Shown: positions 44,347 through 53,944, counted from the stretch's first letter. The stretch: 64,000 nt of DNA from Neobacillus driksii (GCF_013409995.1 NZ_JACCBX010000007.1:248001-312000); one strand, 5' to 3'. Numbers and translations: made by a program. Notes: generated by a model from the letters alone, not told the origin.

Positions 44347-45942
44347 GTGGAAGAAAATCAAGACAAGAAGGGTACTGGTGAAAGTTCTGATTCCTTAACC
44401 AATCGCCAGGGCCATCCTGTAACAGATAACCAAAATATCAGAACGGTTGGCAATCGTGGACCATCCACGCTTGAAAATTATGATTTCATTGAAAAAATTT
44501 CTCATTTTGACCGTGAAAGAGTGCCAGAACGGGTGGTTCATGCACGAGGAGCGGGTGCGCATGGATATTTTGAAGCCTATGGAAAAGTAGGAGATGAACC
44601 AATTGCAAAATACACAAGAGCAAAGCTATTCCAAGAGGCAGGAAAGCGTACACCGCTGTTTGTTCGTTTTTCTACAGTGGCAGGCGCAATGGAATCACCG
44701 GAAACAGCGCGAGATCCGCGGGGGTTTGCCGTTAAATTTTACACTGAGGATGGCAACTGGGATCTTGTTGGGAATAACTTAAAAATATTCTTTATCCGCG
44801 ATGCAATGAAATTTCCTGATATGATTCATGCGTTTAAGACCGACCCGGTTTCAAATTTAAGTAACCCTGAGCGGATGTTTGATTTTCTTTCACGTACACC
44901 AGAAGCTACACATATGGTTACTTTCTTATTCTCTCCTTGGGGAATTCCGGCGAATTATCGCCAAATGCAGGGATCAGGTGTAAATACATACAAATGGGTG
45001 AACAAGGATGGAGAGGCTGTTCTCATCAAATACCACTGGGAACCGTTAAAACAGGGTATTAAAAATCTGACTCAAAAGGAAGCTGAACAAATTCAAGCTA
45101 AAAATATCAGCCATGCTACCCAAGATTTATATGAGGCAATTAAGCGTGGTGATTACCCTGAGTGGGAGCTTTGCGTTCAGATTATGAGTGATGACTACCA
45201 TGCTGAGCTGGATTTTGATCCATTAGATGATACAAAATTATGGCCAACAGATAAGTTCCCATTCTTAAAAGTCGGTAAAATGGTATTAAATAAAAATCCG
45301 GAAAATTATTTTAATGAAGTAGAGCAGGCTGCCTTTGGTACAGGAGTCTTGGTGGATGGATTGGATTTTTCCGATGATAAAATGCTTCAAGGCAGAACAT
45401 TTTCCTATTCAGATACACAGCGATATCGCGTAGGAACAAACTATTTACAGCTTCCTATTAATGCACCTAAAAAGCGGGTGGCAACCAACCAGCGGGGCGG
45501 GCAAATGTCCTATCACGTAGATTTGGCACCAGGTCAAAGTCCGCACACCAATTATGAGCCTTCCGTTATTGGAGGTTTAAAAGAAGCTGAACAGGTAGGG
45601 AAAGTTCATGAACCACACTATAATGACAAATTGGTTCGTGAAAAAATTGACCGCACCAATGATTTTGGACAAGCTGGTGAAACATATAGGAGTTTTGAGA
45701 AATGGGAGAGAGATGAGCTCATCAGCAATCTTGTCGACGCACTCAAAGTATGTAGACCAGAAATCCAGGATAAAATGATCGAGTATTTTACGAATGCAGA
45801 CGAGGATTATGGAAGACGTGTCAAAGAAGGCGTAGCAAATGCAATGGAAATGAGAAACGATACCACACATACAAGCAGTGCTGAAGCAGATGAGGCGACA
45901 GATAAGGTAAAACAAATGGGACATGAAGCAGATCCATATTAA
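44347..45942 (+). CDS. Catalase (KatX-like monofunctional heme catalase)
   Basis: A 531-residue clade 3-type catalase. Catalytic His is in [12 protein letters not shown], the Asn in NWDLVGNN, and the proximal heme Tyr in [17 protein letters not shown]. The N-terminal [31 protein letters not shown] closely resembles B. subtilis KatX, the spore catalase that protects germinating spores from peroxide. GTG 44347 follows tggaggg. The C-terminal 30 residues are unordered and Thr/Ala/Glu rich. Confidence 0.93.
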   Translation: MEENQDKKGTGESSDSLTNRQGHPVTDNQNIRTVGNRGPSTLENYDFIEKISHFDRERVPERVVHARGAGAHGYFEAYGKVGDEPIAKYTRAKLFQEAGKRTPLFVRFSTVAGAMESPETARDPRGFAVKFYTEDGNWDLVGNNLKIFFIRDAMKFPDMIHAFKTDPVSNLSNPERMFDFLSRTPEATHMVTFLFSPWGIPANYRQMQGSGVNTYKWVNKDGEAVLIKYHWEPLKQGIKNLTQKEAEQIQAKNISHATQDLYEAIKRGDYPEWELCVQIMSDDYHAELDFDPLDDTKLWPTDKFPFLKVGKMVLNKNPENYFNEVEQAAFGTGVLVDGLDFSDDKMLQGRTFSYSDTQRYRVGTNYLQLPINAPKKRVATNQRGGQMSYHVDLAPGQSPHTNYEPSVIGGLKEAEQVGKVHEPHYNDKLVREKIDRTNDFGQAGETYRSFEKWERDELISNLVDALKVCRPEIQDKMIEYFTNADEDYGRRVKEGVANAMEMRNDTTHTSSAEADEATDKVKQMGHEADPY

Positions 45943-45952
45943 AAATAGAAAG

Positions 45953-45982
45953 GCCGAACTCTTTCTGAGTTCGGCTATTCTT
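45953..45982. terminator. Terminator after the catalase gene
   Basis: GCCGAACTC pairs perfectly with GAGTTCGGC around TTTCT, followed by TATTCTT; it probably serves the convergent kinase fragment too. Confidence 0.85.
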
Positions 45983-45993
45983 ACATTGTTTAT

Positions 45994-46885
45994 TTACATG
46001 GGTAGTTTTATTTTAAATGTCGTGCCTCCATTTTCATTGGAGCTGACTTTAATACTGCCATCATGAGCTGAAACAATCCATTTGGCAATAGAAAGACCTA
46101 ACCCTATTCCGCCTGATTCTCTGGTCCGTGCTTTGTCTTCACGGTAAAAACGATCAAAGATAAAGGGAATATTTTTTTCTTTGATTCCGATCCCCGTGTC
46201 ACTGATTTCCAGTATAACTTTATGGTCTTCCTCATATGTTTTCACACCAATACTGTCATGTTCGGAAGTGTATTTTAATGCATTGTCGAGCAAAATGACA
46301 AGCAGCTGATGAAGACGGGTTTCATCTGCATTGATTGTATGGGTGCTGTTTAAGTTTAACCAGAAATGCTTTTCCTGTGATTCAGCGATTTCGATATAAG
46401 GTGAACATACTCTTTTAACAAAACTGTCAACATGAACCACTTTTTTCTCCAGCTGAGTTTCAGAAGAGTCGGCCCTTGCTAACGTCAACAAGTCAGTTGT
46501 CAGCTTCGATAGTCTCCTAGTTTCAGATAGGCTTAAGGCAATATTTTCAAATTTGTTCGCTATTTTTTCATGAGGTGTGGTCAGCATTAACTCTAATTTG
46601 TTTTGAATAATGGTTAATGGCGTTCTTAACTCATGGGAGGCATTTTCAACAAACTCGGCTTGCTTGTTCCAGGACTGAATAGTCGGTTTCATCATCTTTT
46701 TTGATAAATAATAGCTGGCAGAAATCGATAGTAATATAAAGAATGATGATGAGTTTACTGAAATTATTTAAGATATTCTGCTCCGCGTCAATATTAATCA
46801 GCAGCTGAGTACAGACAACTTCATCTCATCGTCATCATTGGTATCTTCAAATAAAATATTTGGAATAATTGCAAAATGTTTTAAT
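45994..46885 (-). pseudogene. Decayed CiaH-like sensor histidine kinase
   Basis: The C-terminal kinase core is intact from about 46695: HELRTPLT (H box), LLDNALKYT (N box), ISDTGIGI (G1) and GGIGLGLSIAKWIV (G2). Upstream the frame continues through a membrane helix (FFILLSISASYYLSKK) but hits TAA. The extracellular piece (LINIDAEQNILNNFSKLII; IIPNILFEDTNDDDE) lies in other frames, with shifts near 46735-46745 and 46815-46832. The first membrane helix, the true start and any response regulator gene are missing; a VOC gene on the other strand begins at 46963. Confidence 0.75.
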
Positions 46886-46962
46886 GTAGGGAATAGAAGG
46901 AATTTATCAAGATGTGGCGAAAAATGTATATTATAAAACTTTTTTTGAAAGGGAGTTTTTGT

Positions 46963-47328
46963 ATGTATCGTTTTAAAGCCATTGATCACATTCAACTTGC
47001 TGCTCCAAAAGGTTGTGAAGATACTGCCAGGAAGTTTTTTATAGATATTCTAGGATTTGAGGAAATGGAGAAGCCAGAAGAATTGAAAAAGCGCGGCGGC
47101 GTTTGGTTTCGAAATGGCAGTACACAAATACATATTGGTGTTGAGGAACCATTTGCACCAGCAAAAAAAGCGCATCCTGCCTTTGAGGTGGAAAATCTTG
47201 AAGCGTTAAAAAAACATTTACTAGTTAACGGAGTAGAAGTGATGGATGACAATAACCTTCCGGGGGCCAATCGTTTTTATACAGCTGACCCCTTTGGCAA
47301 TCGTATAGAAATACTTGAGTGGATCTAA
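46963..47328 (+). CDS. VOC/glyoxalase superfamily protein
   Basis: A 121-residue single VOC domain: FKAIDHIQLAAPKG with His near the start, VWFRNGSTQIHIGVEE in the middle and ADPFGNRIEILEW at the end, giving His/His/Glu metal ligands. Such proteins include glyoxalases, dioxygenases and thiol transferases; the substrate is unknown. ATG 46963 follows gaaagggag; the longer ORF overlaps the kinase remnant. Confidence 0.82.
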   Translation: MYRFKAIDHIQLAAPKGCEDTARKFFIDILGFEEMEKPEELKKRGGVWFRNGSTQIHIGVEEPFAPAKKAHPAFEVENLEALKKHLLVNGVEVMDDNNLPGANRFYTADPFGNRIEILEWI

Positions 47329-47352
47329 TCTTTCATTGGGGGAGGGACAATA

Positions 47353-48381
47353 ATGAGTTTAAAAGATAAAACCATTGAAGAATTAGAAGAGATTGAAGAA
47401 GAGCTGAATGAGCAGGAAGAGGATCATGGCTTTTCTAATTATTCTATGAAAATTGAAGTGTACAAGGAAATGTACCGAAAACTCTCCCAGCTTGTCCGGA
47501 GCCGCAATGAGGATGTTCAAAGTTCGCTAGATTATGTAAAAAGGAAATTGATTTACTGTCTCATTCATTATGGAACGTATTTGAAGACCGAATATCAAAA
47601 AGATGATTACTTGGCAACTCGCTGCTTGGAGGAAGCGTTAAAGTATGATAAAACCAATCCATTGGCAGCCTATCGACTAGGTTTCTTGTCTTATAAATTT
47701 AATGATTATACAAAAGCGATTCAATATTTTCAAAATGCATTAGATAATGACCATTACCATAAACAGCATCTCTATCATTTAAATGAACAGCAGCAGTTAA
47801 ATGCCCATTTGTACTTAACCAATTGTGCGTTGCATATTGCCAAGGAAACGTATGAAAAAATGAATCAATTACCACAAGCGAAGACGCAGAAAATACCGAA
47901 ACAGGAGTTATCTCCATTGTTTAGCAGTTTAATAGAAAATGAACAATATTTAATGCGCCATGCGTTTTATAAGGTAAATAAAGAGGGAAGAACGACTTGT
48001 TCTAAAGCAGAATGTGAGAAACTAATTGCCAGTCCGCCGCATGACACCCTGCTGGTTTATTTTAGTGATCGGACAATTATGGCTTTTTTTAACGGGAAGG
48101 AAGCTTCACTTACTCAGGATCAAGGAAATATGCTGAGTTACTTTCTATTGAATAGTTCAGAAGATGTGCCAGCCACAAGGCATGATTTCTCGGTCGTGGA
48201 TACCATTATTCCCAACACGTATATCACCAATGTAAGCAGACTACGCAGGAAATTAGTACAGCAAGGAATTCCATCCATGATTTTAACCAAAAGGTATCAA
48301 AATGAAACGGGCTACTATTATGATGGATCCTATCCATTTTATATCATGTATCGGTCAGACGAAGAAATTGAATATCGGTAA
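47353..48381 (+). CDS. TPR protein with C-terminal winged-helix-like domain
   Basis: A 342-residue protein. The N terminus is acidic and helical (TIEELEEIEEELNEQEED). Residues 80-150 carry TPR-like repeats (YLATRCLEEALKYDKTNPLAAYRLGFLSYKFNDYTKAIQYFQNAL). From about 225 on, the pattern fits an OmpR/SARP-type winged helix: SLTQDQGNMLSYFLLNSSEDVPATR, then YITNVSRLRRKLVQQGI and NETGYYYDG. I infer a TPR-sensing DNA-binding regulator. ATG follows tgggggaggg. Confidence 0.6.
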   Translation: MSLKDKTIEELEEIEEELNEQEEDHGFSNYSMKIEVYKEMYRKLSQLVRSRNEDVQSSLDYVKRKLIYCLIHYGTYLKTEYQKDDYLATRCLEEALKYDKTNPLAAYRLGFLSYKFNDYTKAIQYFQNALDNDHYHKQHLYHLNEQQQLNAHLYLTNCALHIAKETYEKMNQLPQAKTQKIPKQELSPLFSSLIENEQYLMRHAFYKVNKEGRTTCSKAECEKLIASPPHDTLLVYFSDRTIMAFFNGKEASLTQDQGNMLSYFLLNSSEDVPATRHDFSVVDTIIPNTYITNVSRLRRKLVQQGIPSMILTKRYQNETGYYYDGSYPFYIMYRSDEEIEYR

Positions 48382-48510
48382 AGAGGCGGTGACATGGGGT
48401 CATCGTCTTTTTAGTTTGACTTGAAAATATATTTTGAATATTCATGTCTGAAATGAATATTAATGAGGTAGGTATTTTAACTTGAAGACCTTCAAAATGG
48501 AGGGGATCCT

Positions 48511-48978
48511 TTGAAAATTGAATACCAACATTCTTTTGGTTTGCCGAGAAAGGTTGTCTGGAAGTACATTAAGGATGAAAAAGTTCTTGGTAATACAATT
48601 CCAAACTGCAGGACATTTGTAAAAAGCAGAAATGGGGTATATCAAGCTGAAATCGACATTAACATAGGACCATTAAAAGATGTATTTACACTCGAGGTTA
48701 AGCTGGAAAAAGAACAGGCACCGTCTTATTATCATCTGCTTTTGAAAGGAAAAGGTAATTTAGGAGAAATCAGTGGCAATGCTGATTTATTTTTCAAAGA
48801 CCAACAAGGAAGCACACAGCTTACTATTCACGCAGACGTAAAAGTCACTGGGATCCTGTCTGGTACAGCAGAGCGAGTCATAAGTGGAGGAGCAAACAAG
48901 GGAATAGAGAAATTTTTTCTGAGTGTGGAAAAAGAAATAAAGAAAAACCTTTATCTTTTGCGAAAAGGTCGAAAATGA
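48511..48978 (+). CDS. SRPBCC family protein, CoxG-like
   Basis: A 155-residue START/SRPBCC-fold protein resembling carbon monoxide dehydrogenase subunit G (CoxG): YQHSFGLPRKVVWKYIKDEKVLGNTIPNC at the start and VTGILSGTAERVISGGANKGIEKFFLSVEKEI at the end. No CO dehydrogenase genes are nearby, as usual in Bacillus, so it is probably a lipid or hydrophobic ligand-binding protein. TTG 48511 follows ggagggg. Confidence 0.8.
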   Translation: MKIEYQHSFGLPRKVVWKYIKDEKVLGNTIPNCRTFVKSRNGVYQAEIDINIGPLKDVFTLEVKLEKEQAPSYYHLLLKGKGNLGEISGNADLFFKDQQGSTQLTIHADVKVTGILSGTAERVISGGANKGIEKFFLSVEKEIKKNLYLLRKGRK

Positions 48979-49012
48979 GAAGCAGCAACGTTATTAAACG
49001 TTGCTGCTTCTC
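48977..49012. terminator. Bidirectional terminator after the SRPBCC gene
   Basis: A perfect 16-bp stem, GAGAAGCAGCAACGTT with AACGTTGCTGCTTCTC, around a 4-nt loop. Confidence 0.88.
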
Positions 49013-49021
49013 ATTCATGAT

Positions 49022-49405
49022 CTATTCATGCTCTGGGTAATTAGCTAATTCTTTAATTCCTTCAATCCAATCTTTGAAATTCGCATACTTGTTTGCGTCG
49101 AAACCAAAGTGCTCTTTAATTAAAGTGATGGATTCTAGTTCATTTTCATGAACAATTCCGTCTGAATAAACCAGGCGAAGGATTTCAGTTAGAACAATAT
49201 GTTTGGAGCGTTCTTCTTTAAAAACCTTAAGAATATCATCTATTGCTAAGCCTTTGATTTTATAATCCTCAAGATCCATTTCCTTTTGATACTTCGCGAT
49301 AACTGGGTTTTCAAATACCGAGAATTTCCCATCAACAGTGGCCATTAAATAGGCTAACTCAAGAAACGCTTCTTTCTCCTCTTGTTGAAGCTTTGTCAAA
49401 AACAT
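49022..49405 (-). CDS. TerB-like domain protein
   Basis: About 127 residues, all helical, with a tellurite-resistance TerB-like pattern: EEKEAFLELAYLMATVDGKFSVFE (acidic EF-like loop), then EILRLVYSDGIVHENELESITLIKEHFGFD, a second copy of the D-G motif. Such domains are metal-linked scaffolds of unclear role. ATG 49405 follows aaaaaggag; the upstream extension in the longer frame has no ribosome site. Confidence 0.7.
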   Translation of the reverse strand: MFLTKLQQEEKEAFLELAYLMATVDGKFSVFENPVIAKYQKEMDLEDYKIKGLAIDDILKVFKEERSKHIVLTEILRLVYSDGIVHENELESITLIKEHFGFDANKYANFKDWIEGIKELANYPEHE

Positions 49406-49560
49406 TATGTGTAGCTCCTTTTTCAATAAATGAATTATGTTATTAGACATCTTACCAAGTTTAAATACCATTTGTCTATTCTTTAAATGGTGGAAAAAGG
49501 AAAATTTCAGTAATGAAGCGAATAAAATATAGATTGGGCAAAAAAGGAGGTAGTAATGTT

Positions 49561-49743
49561 TTGGAGATATTTCTTCCTATGTTTGTAACATCGCTACTTG
49601 GAGTCTTGTTGTTTATTAATTTTGTATATTTTAGTAAAAACACAAAAGAAGAAAAAAGTACTCATAATCAAACGATCTTGGGTTCGATTCTAACCTTCTT
49701 TTTTATTTTTTCTTTTATGTATTTCATTCTAAGTTTGCATTAA
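49561..49743 (+). CDS. Small two-span membrane protein
   Basis: A 60-residue ORF with TTG 49561, 10 nt after aaaaggagg. Two hydrophobic helices (FLPMFVTSLLGVLLFINFVYF and ILGSILTFFFIFSFMYFILSL) are separated by a charged loop, SKNTKEEKSTHNQT. Unrecognised family. The next gene is a second small membrane protein 42 bases on. Confidence 0.5.
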   Translation: MEIFLPMFVTSLLGVLLFINFVYFSKNTKEEKSTHNQTILGSILTFFFIFSFMYFILSLH

Positions 49744-49785
49744 ACTTATATCTAAAATAAAAAAATCATGAGGGGCTGTGCTGTT

Positions 49786-50007
49786 TTGGCGAAAACAGTT
49801 ATTTTAGGTTTAATATCATTCTTTCTGATTAGTTTCTTGCTGCTTTCAATTGGCTATAAGTTTCAGATCAAATGGTTAATTTTTAAGTATTATGAAGAAA
49901 CTCCAACAGGTTTCTCGACGGGTGGTTCTGTCATCCCTTTTATCATCGCGATTATTGTCACTTTTTTTATTGGAGAGTCTTATCAAAAGAGACAAAACAG
50001 TAAATAG
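49786..50007 (+). CDS. Small two-span membrane protein
   Basis: A 73-residue ORF from TTG 49786, 10 nt after gagggg; an upstream ATG (49768) is in frame but has no site. Two spans (VILGLISFFLISFLLLSIGYKF and VIPFIIAIIVTFFIGESY) enclose IKWLIFKYYEETPTGFSTGG. Unrecognised. Together with the previous gene it may form a small membrane pair. Confidence 0.5.
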   Translation: MAKTVILGLISFFLISFLLLSIGYKFQIKWLIFKYYEETPTGFSTGGSVIPFIIAIIVTFFIGESYQKRQNSK

Positions 50008-50080
50008 TCTAGACTTTTGTAACGATATTGATTAGGAGGCTATGGTCCTAGATAAGAATTAGTATCAAGGGGATGTTTTT

Positions 50081-50254
50081 TTGCTGGAAACACAACGATG
50101 TGTATTGTTCCTACAGTACATAGGACTTCATAAATACAAAATCTTTGAAGACCCATTTCTTATCACCTCTCTTTACACTTATATGAAGTTAAGAGAGGAT
50201 TTGAAACGGCCAAGTATCTGTTTTTTATACTTTGAATGGACAATGTTTCAGTGA
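50081..50254 (+). CDS. Possible small protein (57 residues)
   Basis: TTG 50081, spaced 8 from aagggg, opens an ORF reading LETQRCVLFLQYIGLHKYKIFEDP and then a Leu/Tyr/Lys-rich part ending in WTMFQ. No known domain is recognised. It fills most of an otherwise empty 290-base stretch. It may be a remnant rather than a working gene. Confidence 0.3.
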   Translation: MLETQRCVLFLQYIGLHKYKIFEDPFLITSLYTYMKLREDLKRPSICFLYFEWTMFQ

Positions 50255-50300
50255 GATTGTCGAATATAGACATTCTTGATATAAGGAGGGAGAAAATAGA

Positions 50301-50714
50301 ATGGAAAACAAATTATTAAGGATTGGAACCACTTATTTACCTGTGAAAGATGTTGAGTTATCTTCACAATGGTATGTAAACAATCTAGGTGCAGAGCTAA
50401 GCTATAGAGATGAAGACAAAGCAATAATTAACCTTGCCAACCAAAGTTTCTTCTTGGTAAAGGCAAAGGAAAATCAAAGTGCCAACTTCTATAATATATA
50501 TGGTGAAGAGTGTTTTTCTCTCACATTTGAAGTGAATGGATTATACTCTCTAGAAACCATTTATCGAGAATTTAAAGAAAAAGAAATAAAAGTGGAAGAA
50601 ATAGAGAACAGAGGACATAGCGGCAGAAACTTTGTTTTCTATGATCTAGATGGAAATAAATTTGATGTGTGGAGTGAACTGAGTCCAAATTTTAAAGAAA
50701 AGTTTCTAACTTAA
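50301..50714 (+). CDS. VOC family protein
   Basis: A 137-residue VOC domain: IGTTYLPVKDVELSSQWYVNNLGAEL, a central FSLTFEVN strand and FYDLDGNKFDVWSEL at the end, the usual DxxGNxxxxW terminal glyoxalase-like motif. The first metal His is replaced (TTYLPV), so the metal site may be incomplete. The ATG follows aaggaggg. Substrate unknown. Confidence 0.75.
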   Translation: MENKLLRIGTTYLPVKDVELSSQWYVNNLGAELSYRDEDKAIINLANQSFFLVKAKENQSANFYNIYGEECFSLTFEVNGLYSLETIYREFKEKEIKVEEIENRGHSGRNFVFYDLDGNKFDVWSELSPNFKEKFLT

Positions 50715-50757
50715 TAGTTTGTTGATCATTGAGGTTTACATTAAAAGGAGTGGACAC

Positions 50758-51417
50758 ATGATTAGGGAACATACTTTACATATTTTAAATGGACAGGCTA
50801 TGTTTGATTATTTTAAAAAAACGCATTTCCTCATAGATGAAATAATGGTTCCTTTTAATGAAGCGATGTGTTTTGGGTACATATCAGATGAGCTATTCAC
50901 ACAGGATTTTGTCGAAAAACGTGCCAGTGTTCATCATGTTACCACGGAACAATATACTGAAATTACATTGAATCCGTTAGAGCCACTCTTTAGTAAAGAT
51001 TTTACTCACATAGAACTGTGGTTTGACGAGGATATGTTTTGTCAAATCAATATACTCACGATTCTTGCTTGGCTCGACAAAAACGGTCACAGTAAACCCA
51101 TTAACCTTCATATTGTTGGGGATAAGTTTCAACCTATCGAAAGCTACACGCTATTAGCAACAGGTTATTATGAACTTTTTAAACAGGTAATGATACATAA
51201 AACGTTACCTGACTCAATCAATCTAGCTCCTTTAAAGAAGGGCGTTGAGTTATATTTATCATATCTTCAAGAGGATAGTGACCTAATAACATATATTAAA
51301 AATCACGAAAATATGTCGGAGAAAGAACTTGTATATCACCTTTTAGTAAATTTTAAAAAGTATGGATTGGGTGATGTACAATATTTAGAAATTATTAAGG
51401 CACAACGGTCTTTGTGA
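50758..51417 (+). CDS. DUF1835-like hypothetical protein
   Basis: A 219-residue soluble protein. The start, THTL-like HILNGQAMFDYFKKTHFLIDEIMVPFNEAMCFGYI, resembles the DUF1835 N-terminal pattern (HIVNGDS..., then an E-A-x-x-x-G segment), and the middle has HIELWFDEDMFCQINILTILAWL. No activity is known. ATG 50758 follows aaaaggag. Confidence 0.6.
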   Translation: MIREHTLHILNGQAMFDYFKKTHFLIDEIMVPFNEAMCFGYISDELFTQDFVEKRASVHHVTTEQYTEITLNPLEPLFSKDFTHIELWFDEDMFCQINILTILAWLDKNGHSKPINLHIVGDKFQPIESYTLLATGYYELFKQVMIHKTLPDSINLAPLKKGVELYLSYLQEDSDLITYIKNHENMSEKELVYHLLVNFKKYGLGDVQYLEIIKAQRSL

Positions 51418-51440
51418 AATTTCTTAATTAGTGAAGCGAG

Positions 51441-51472
51441 CGTCTCCATGCAAAGCAGAGACGTTTTTCTTT
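51441..51472 (+). terminator. Terminator after the DUF1835-like gene
   Basis: CGTCTC pairs with GAGACG around an 11-nt loop, followed by T-rich sequence. Confidence 0.7.
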
Positions 51473-51508
51473 TGCCTGTACAAGGAATCAATATTTAGTC
51501 AAAATCTC

Positions 51509-51686
51509 TTGCCTATTCAACTAACTATTTCATTATTAATCATGTTTGTAGCTTATCTAGTTAAGGTGTCAATTTATCCGGGAAATTTTGCTGCTTTTAC
51601 ATTATAAACGCCCAATTTCAGCTTTAATTTTCTCCATTCCTATCATTATATTCTTTGTCATTTTTTTAAAAGTACCGATTTATTAA
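51509..51686 (+). pseudogene. Possible remnant of a small membrane protein
   Basis: Two joined frames read hydrophobic stretches: LPIQLTISLLIMFVAYLVKVSIYPG in one, and LLHYKRPISALIFSIPIIIFFVIFLKV in the next, ending at 51686. A single-base shift near 51590 would join them. The second helix vaguely recalls TctB-type proteins. The rest of the 330-base gap to 51754 holds nothing else that I can see. Confidence 0.25.
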
Positions 51687-51753
51687 CAGAAATGAGAATA
51701 TATTACGGAATCTAGAAAAAACTAAAGGTAAAATAAGGATAAGGGGAATATAC

Positions 51754-52791
51754 ATGGATTTAATGAAGCCGATTAACATTAGTTCAGATAAATTAGCACC
51801 AGAAAATCCTTTTACGGCTGTCGAAATGGGAAAGCTATGGGCTACCTATGTAGGGAATAGTATGTCTAATAAGATCCTGCAGTATTTTCTAAAGCATGTT
51901 GAAGAAGAGGATATCAAGACTCTGATAGAAAATGGTCTTTCTCTTACTGTTGACTTCATGCAAACCATTGAGAAATTTTTTAAAAGGGAAGACTTCCCAA
52001 TTCCTGTAGGATTTACAGATGAGGACGTAAATCTTGGTGCCCCTCGCTTATTCGAAGACCAATTTTATGTACATTATTTGAAGTATGCAGCAAAAGCGGG
52101 ACTTAGTTTATATGCGATTGCCATTCCTTTGGTCATGAGAGAAGACGTACGAGAATTTTTCATTCATTGTAATGATACGACCACGATATTGTTGGGGCAA
52201 CTCAACAACGTGTTGATTGAAAAAGGATATATCTTGAAACCGGCAGCGATCCCAGTACCGAAAAAAGTCGACTTTATTAAGAAGGAAAACTATTTGAACG
52301 GCTTTTTCGGCGATATAAGAGAATTACATGCACTCGAAATCACGCATCTATATGATAATATTGAAAACAACATCACGAGTAAAGCTCTTTTAATAGGCTT
52401 TAGCCAAGTGGCAAAAAGGGAAAAAGTGAGACAATTTCTTGTAAGAGGGAAAGCAATTACTGACCGGGAAGTTCAGCAGTTTCAGGATAAACTCCACAAG
52501 GCAAATTTACCGTTTCCTTCCCAAATTGATCATCTAGTTACGGAGTCGACTTTTTCACCTTTTTCTGATCGAATCATGGTGTTCCACAAAGTAGATATGT
52601 TTTCGATTAAAATTCGTTCTTTCGCAAACTCATTGTCTTTGAATGGAAGAAAAGATATTGGGTTAATGTATATGAAGGCACTTTCGGAGGTTGCTTTATT
52701 TGTGGAGGACGGGGCAAATATTTTGATTGAAAATGGATGGATGGAACAGCCTCCAAAAGCCATTGATCGCGATGAACTGTCTTCTAATTAA
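51754..52791 (+). CDS. DUF3231 family protein (intact copy 2)
   Basis: A 345-residue protein with the same two-half layout as the copy at 36712, including NPFTAVEMGKLWATYVGNS, GFTDEDVNLGAPRLF, GFSQVAKREKVRQFLVRGK and EDGANILIENGWMEQPPKAIDR. Function unknown. The ATG follows aagggg. It is followed after 51 bases by a third, interrupted copy on the same strand, so the pair looks like a tandem duplication that has diverged. Confidence 0.85.
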   Translation: MDLMKPINISSDKLAPENPFTAVEMGKLWATYVGNSMSNKILQYFLKHVEEEDIKTLIENGLSLTVDFMQTIEKFFKREDFPIPVGFTDEDVNLGAPRLFEDQFYVHYLKYAAKAGLSLYAIAIPLVMREDVREFFIHCNDTTTILLGQLNNVLIEKGYILKPAAIPVPKKVDFIKKENYLNGFFGDIRELHALEITHLYDNIENNITSKALLIGFSQVAKREKVRQFLVRGKAITDREVQQFQDKLHKANLPFPSQIDHLVTESTFSPFSDRIMVFHKVDMFSIKIRSFANSLSLNGRKDIGLMYMKALSEVALFVEDGANILIENGWMEQPPKAIDRDELSSN

Positions 52792-52842
52792 TCTTCTTAC
52801 TTAGTGACCATGGAGAATTTTTTAATGTAAAGGGAGAATGAG

Positions 52843-53880
52843 ATGGAACCAACCCGAATATCTTTAACCGCTCCAGAGGTTTCCAGTTTATGGACTCAAT
52901 TTATGTTTGATACTATGTCGATCGGTTTTATTAAGTATGCACTTGAACACATAAAAGACGAAGATATTATTGAAATTTACAAACATTCATTAGAGCTTTC
53001 CGAAGGACATGCTCAAAATGTGAGGGAGTTCTTTGTAGGAGAAGGTGTACCCATCCCACAAGGATTTACACACGAGGATGTGAATATACATGCTCCCCGC
53101 TTGTTTCAGGATCCATTTTATCTGTATTATATGTATATAATGACCCTGCAAGGGCTGACAGGGTATTCCTTATCTCTCAGTACCTCCATACGCGCAGATC
53201 TTCGTAAATACTACATAACATGTAACACGGAAACGATGTTGCTTTTTGAAAAATTCATCGATAGTTTGCTGACGAAAGGGCTATTTTCAAGACCAGCTGT
53301 CCTGACGCCTTCTGAAGCAATCGATTTTGTTAAACATCAAAGTTTTTTAACGGGATGGTTTGGCGAGCGGCGTCCGTTAACGGGGATTGAAATAGGAGAT
53401 ATTACTTTTAATATGAATAAAATGCATATGCATGTGGCATTAAAGGTTGGTTTTAGCCAAGTAGCGGCTTCGAAGAAAGTTCGGCAGTATATCAATTGAG
53501 GAATGGAAATTTCTACTAAACATATTGCTGCATTTGAAAAAATCTTTCGTGAGGAAAAGCTGAATTCTCCTGTGTCCTGGCAATCCCATGTGACCAGCTC
53601 GACGACTTCACCCTTTTCAGATAAGTGGATGATGTATCAAGTCCAACTGTCGTCACAGATTGCTATTGCCTTTTATGGGACGGCATTGAGCGTCACATCG
53701 AGAGCTGATATTGCTGAAAAATATATGGCGATGATTGCTGAATTGATTCGATTTGCAGAAGATGGTGTGAATCTCATGATTGAAAATGGCTGGATGGAAG
53801 AACCGCCGAAAGCCAGTGACCGTAGAACATTATCAAAAGGAAGAAAAGAAGGTATTGAAAATAATATACAGGAAAAGTAA
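52843..53880 (+). pseudogene. DUF3231 family protein (copy 3) with in-frame TGA
   Basis: A continuous frame encodes the full DUF3231 layout (APEVSSLWTQFMFDTMS, GFTHEDVNIHAPRLF, GFSQVAASKKVRQYI ... GMEISTKHIAAF, EDGVNLMIENGWMEEPPKASDR) but contains TGA at 53497-53499 (codon 219). The paralogue at 51754 has Arg here (LVRGK), so a CGA to TGA transition is the simplest cause. Without readthrough, only the first two-thirds is made. ATG 52843 follows aaagggag. Confidence 0.82.
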
Positions 53881-53892
53881 ATTAGGTAAGGA

Positions 53893-53921
53893 GGGTAGAT
53901 TCCAAATCTATCCTTTTTTAT
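53893..53921 (+). terminator. Terminator after the third DUF3231 copy
   Basis: GGGTAGATT pairs with AATCTATCC around CCA, followed by six T residues. Confidence 0.8.
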
Positions 53922-53944
53922 ATGAATAAGAAGGTGGTAGAGGG

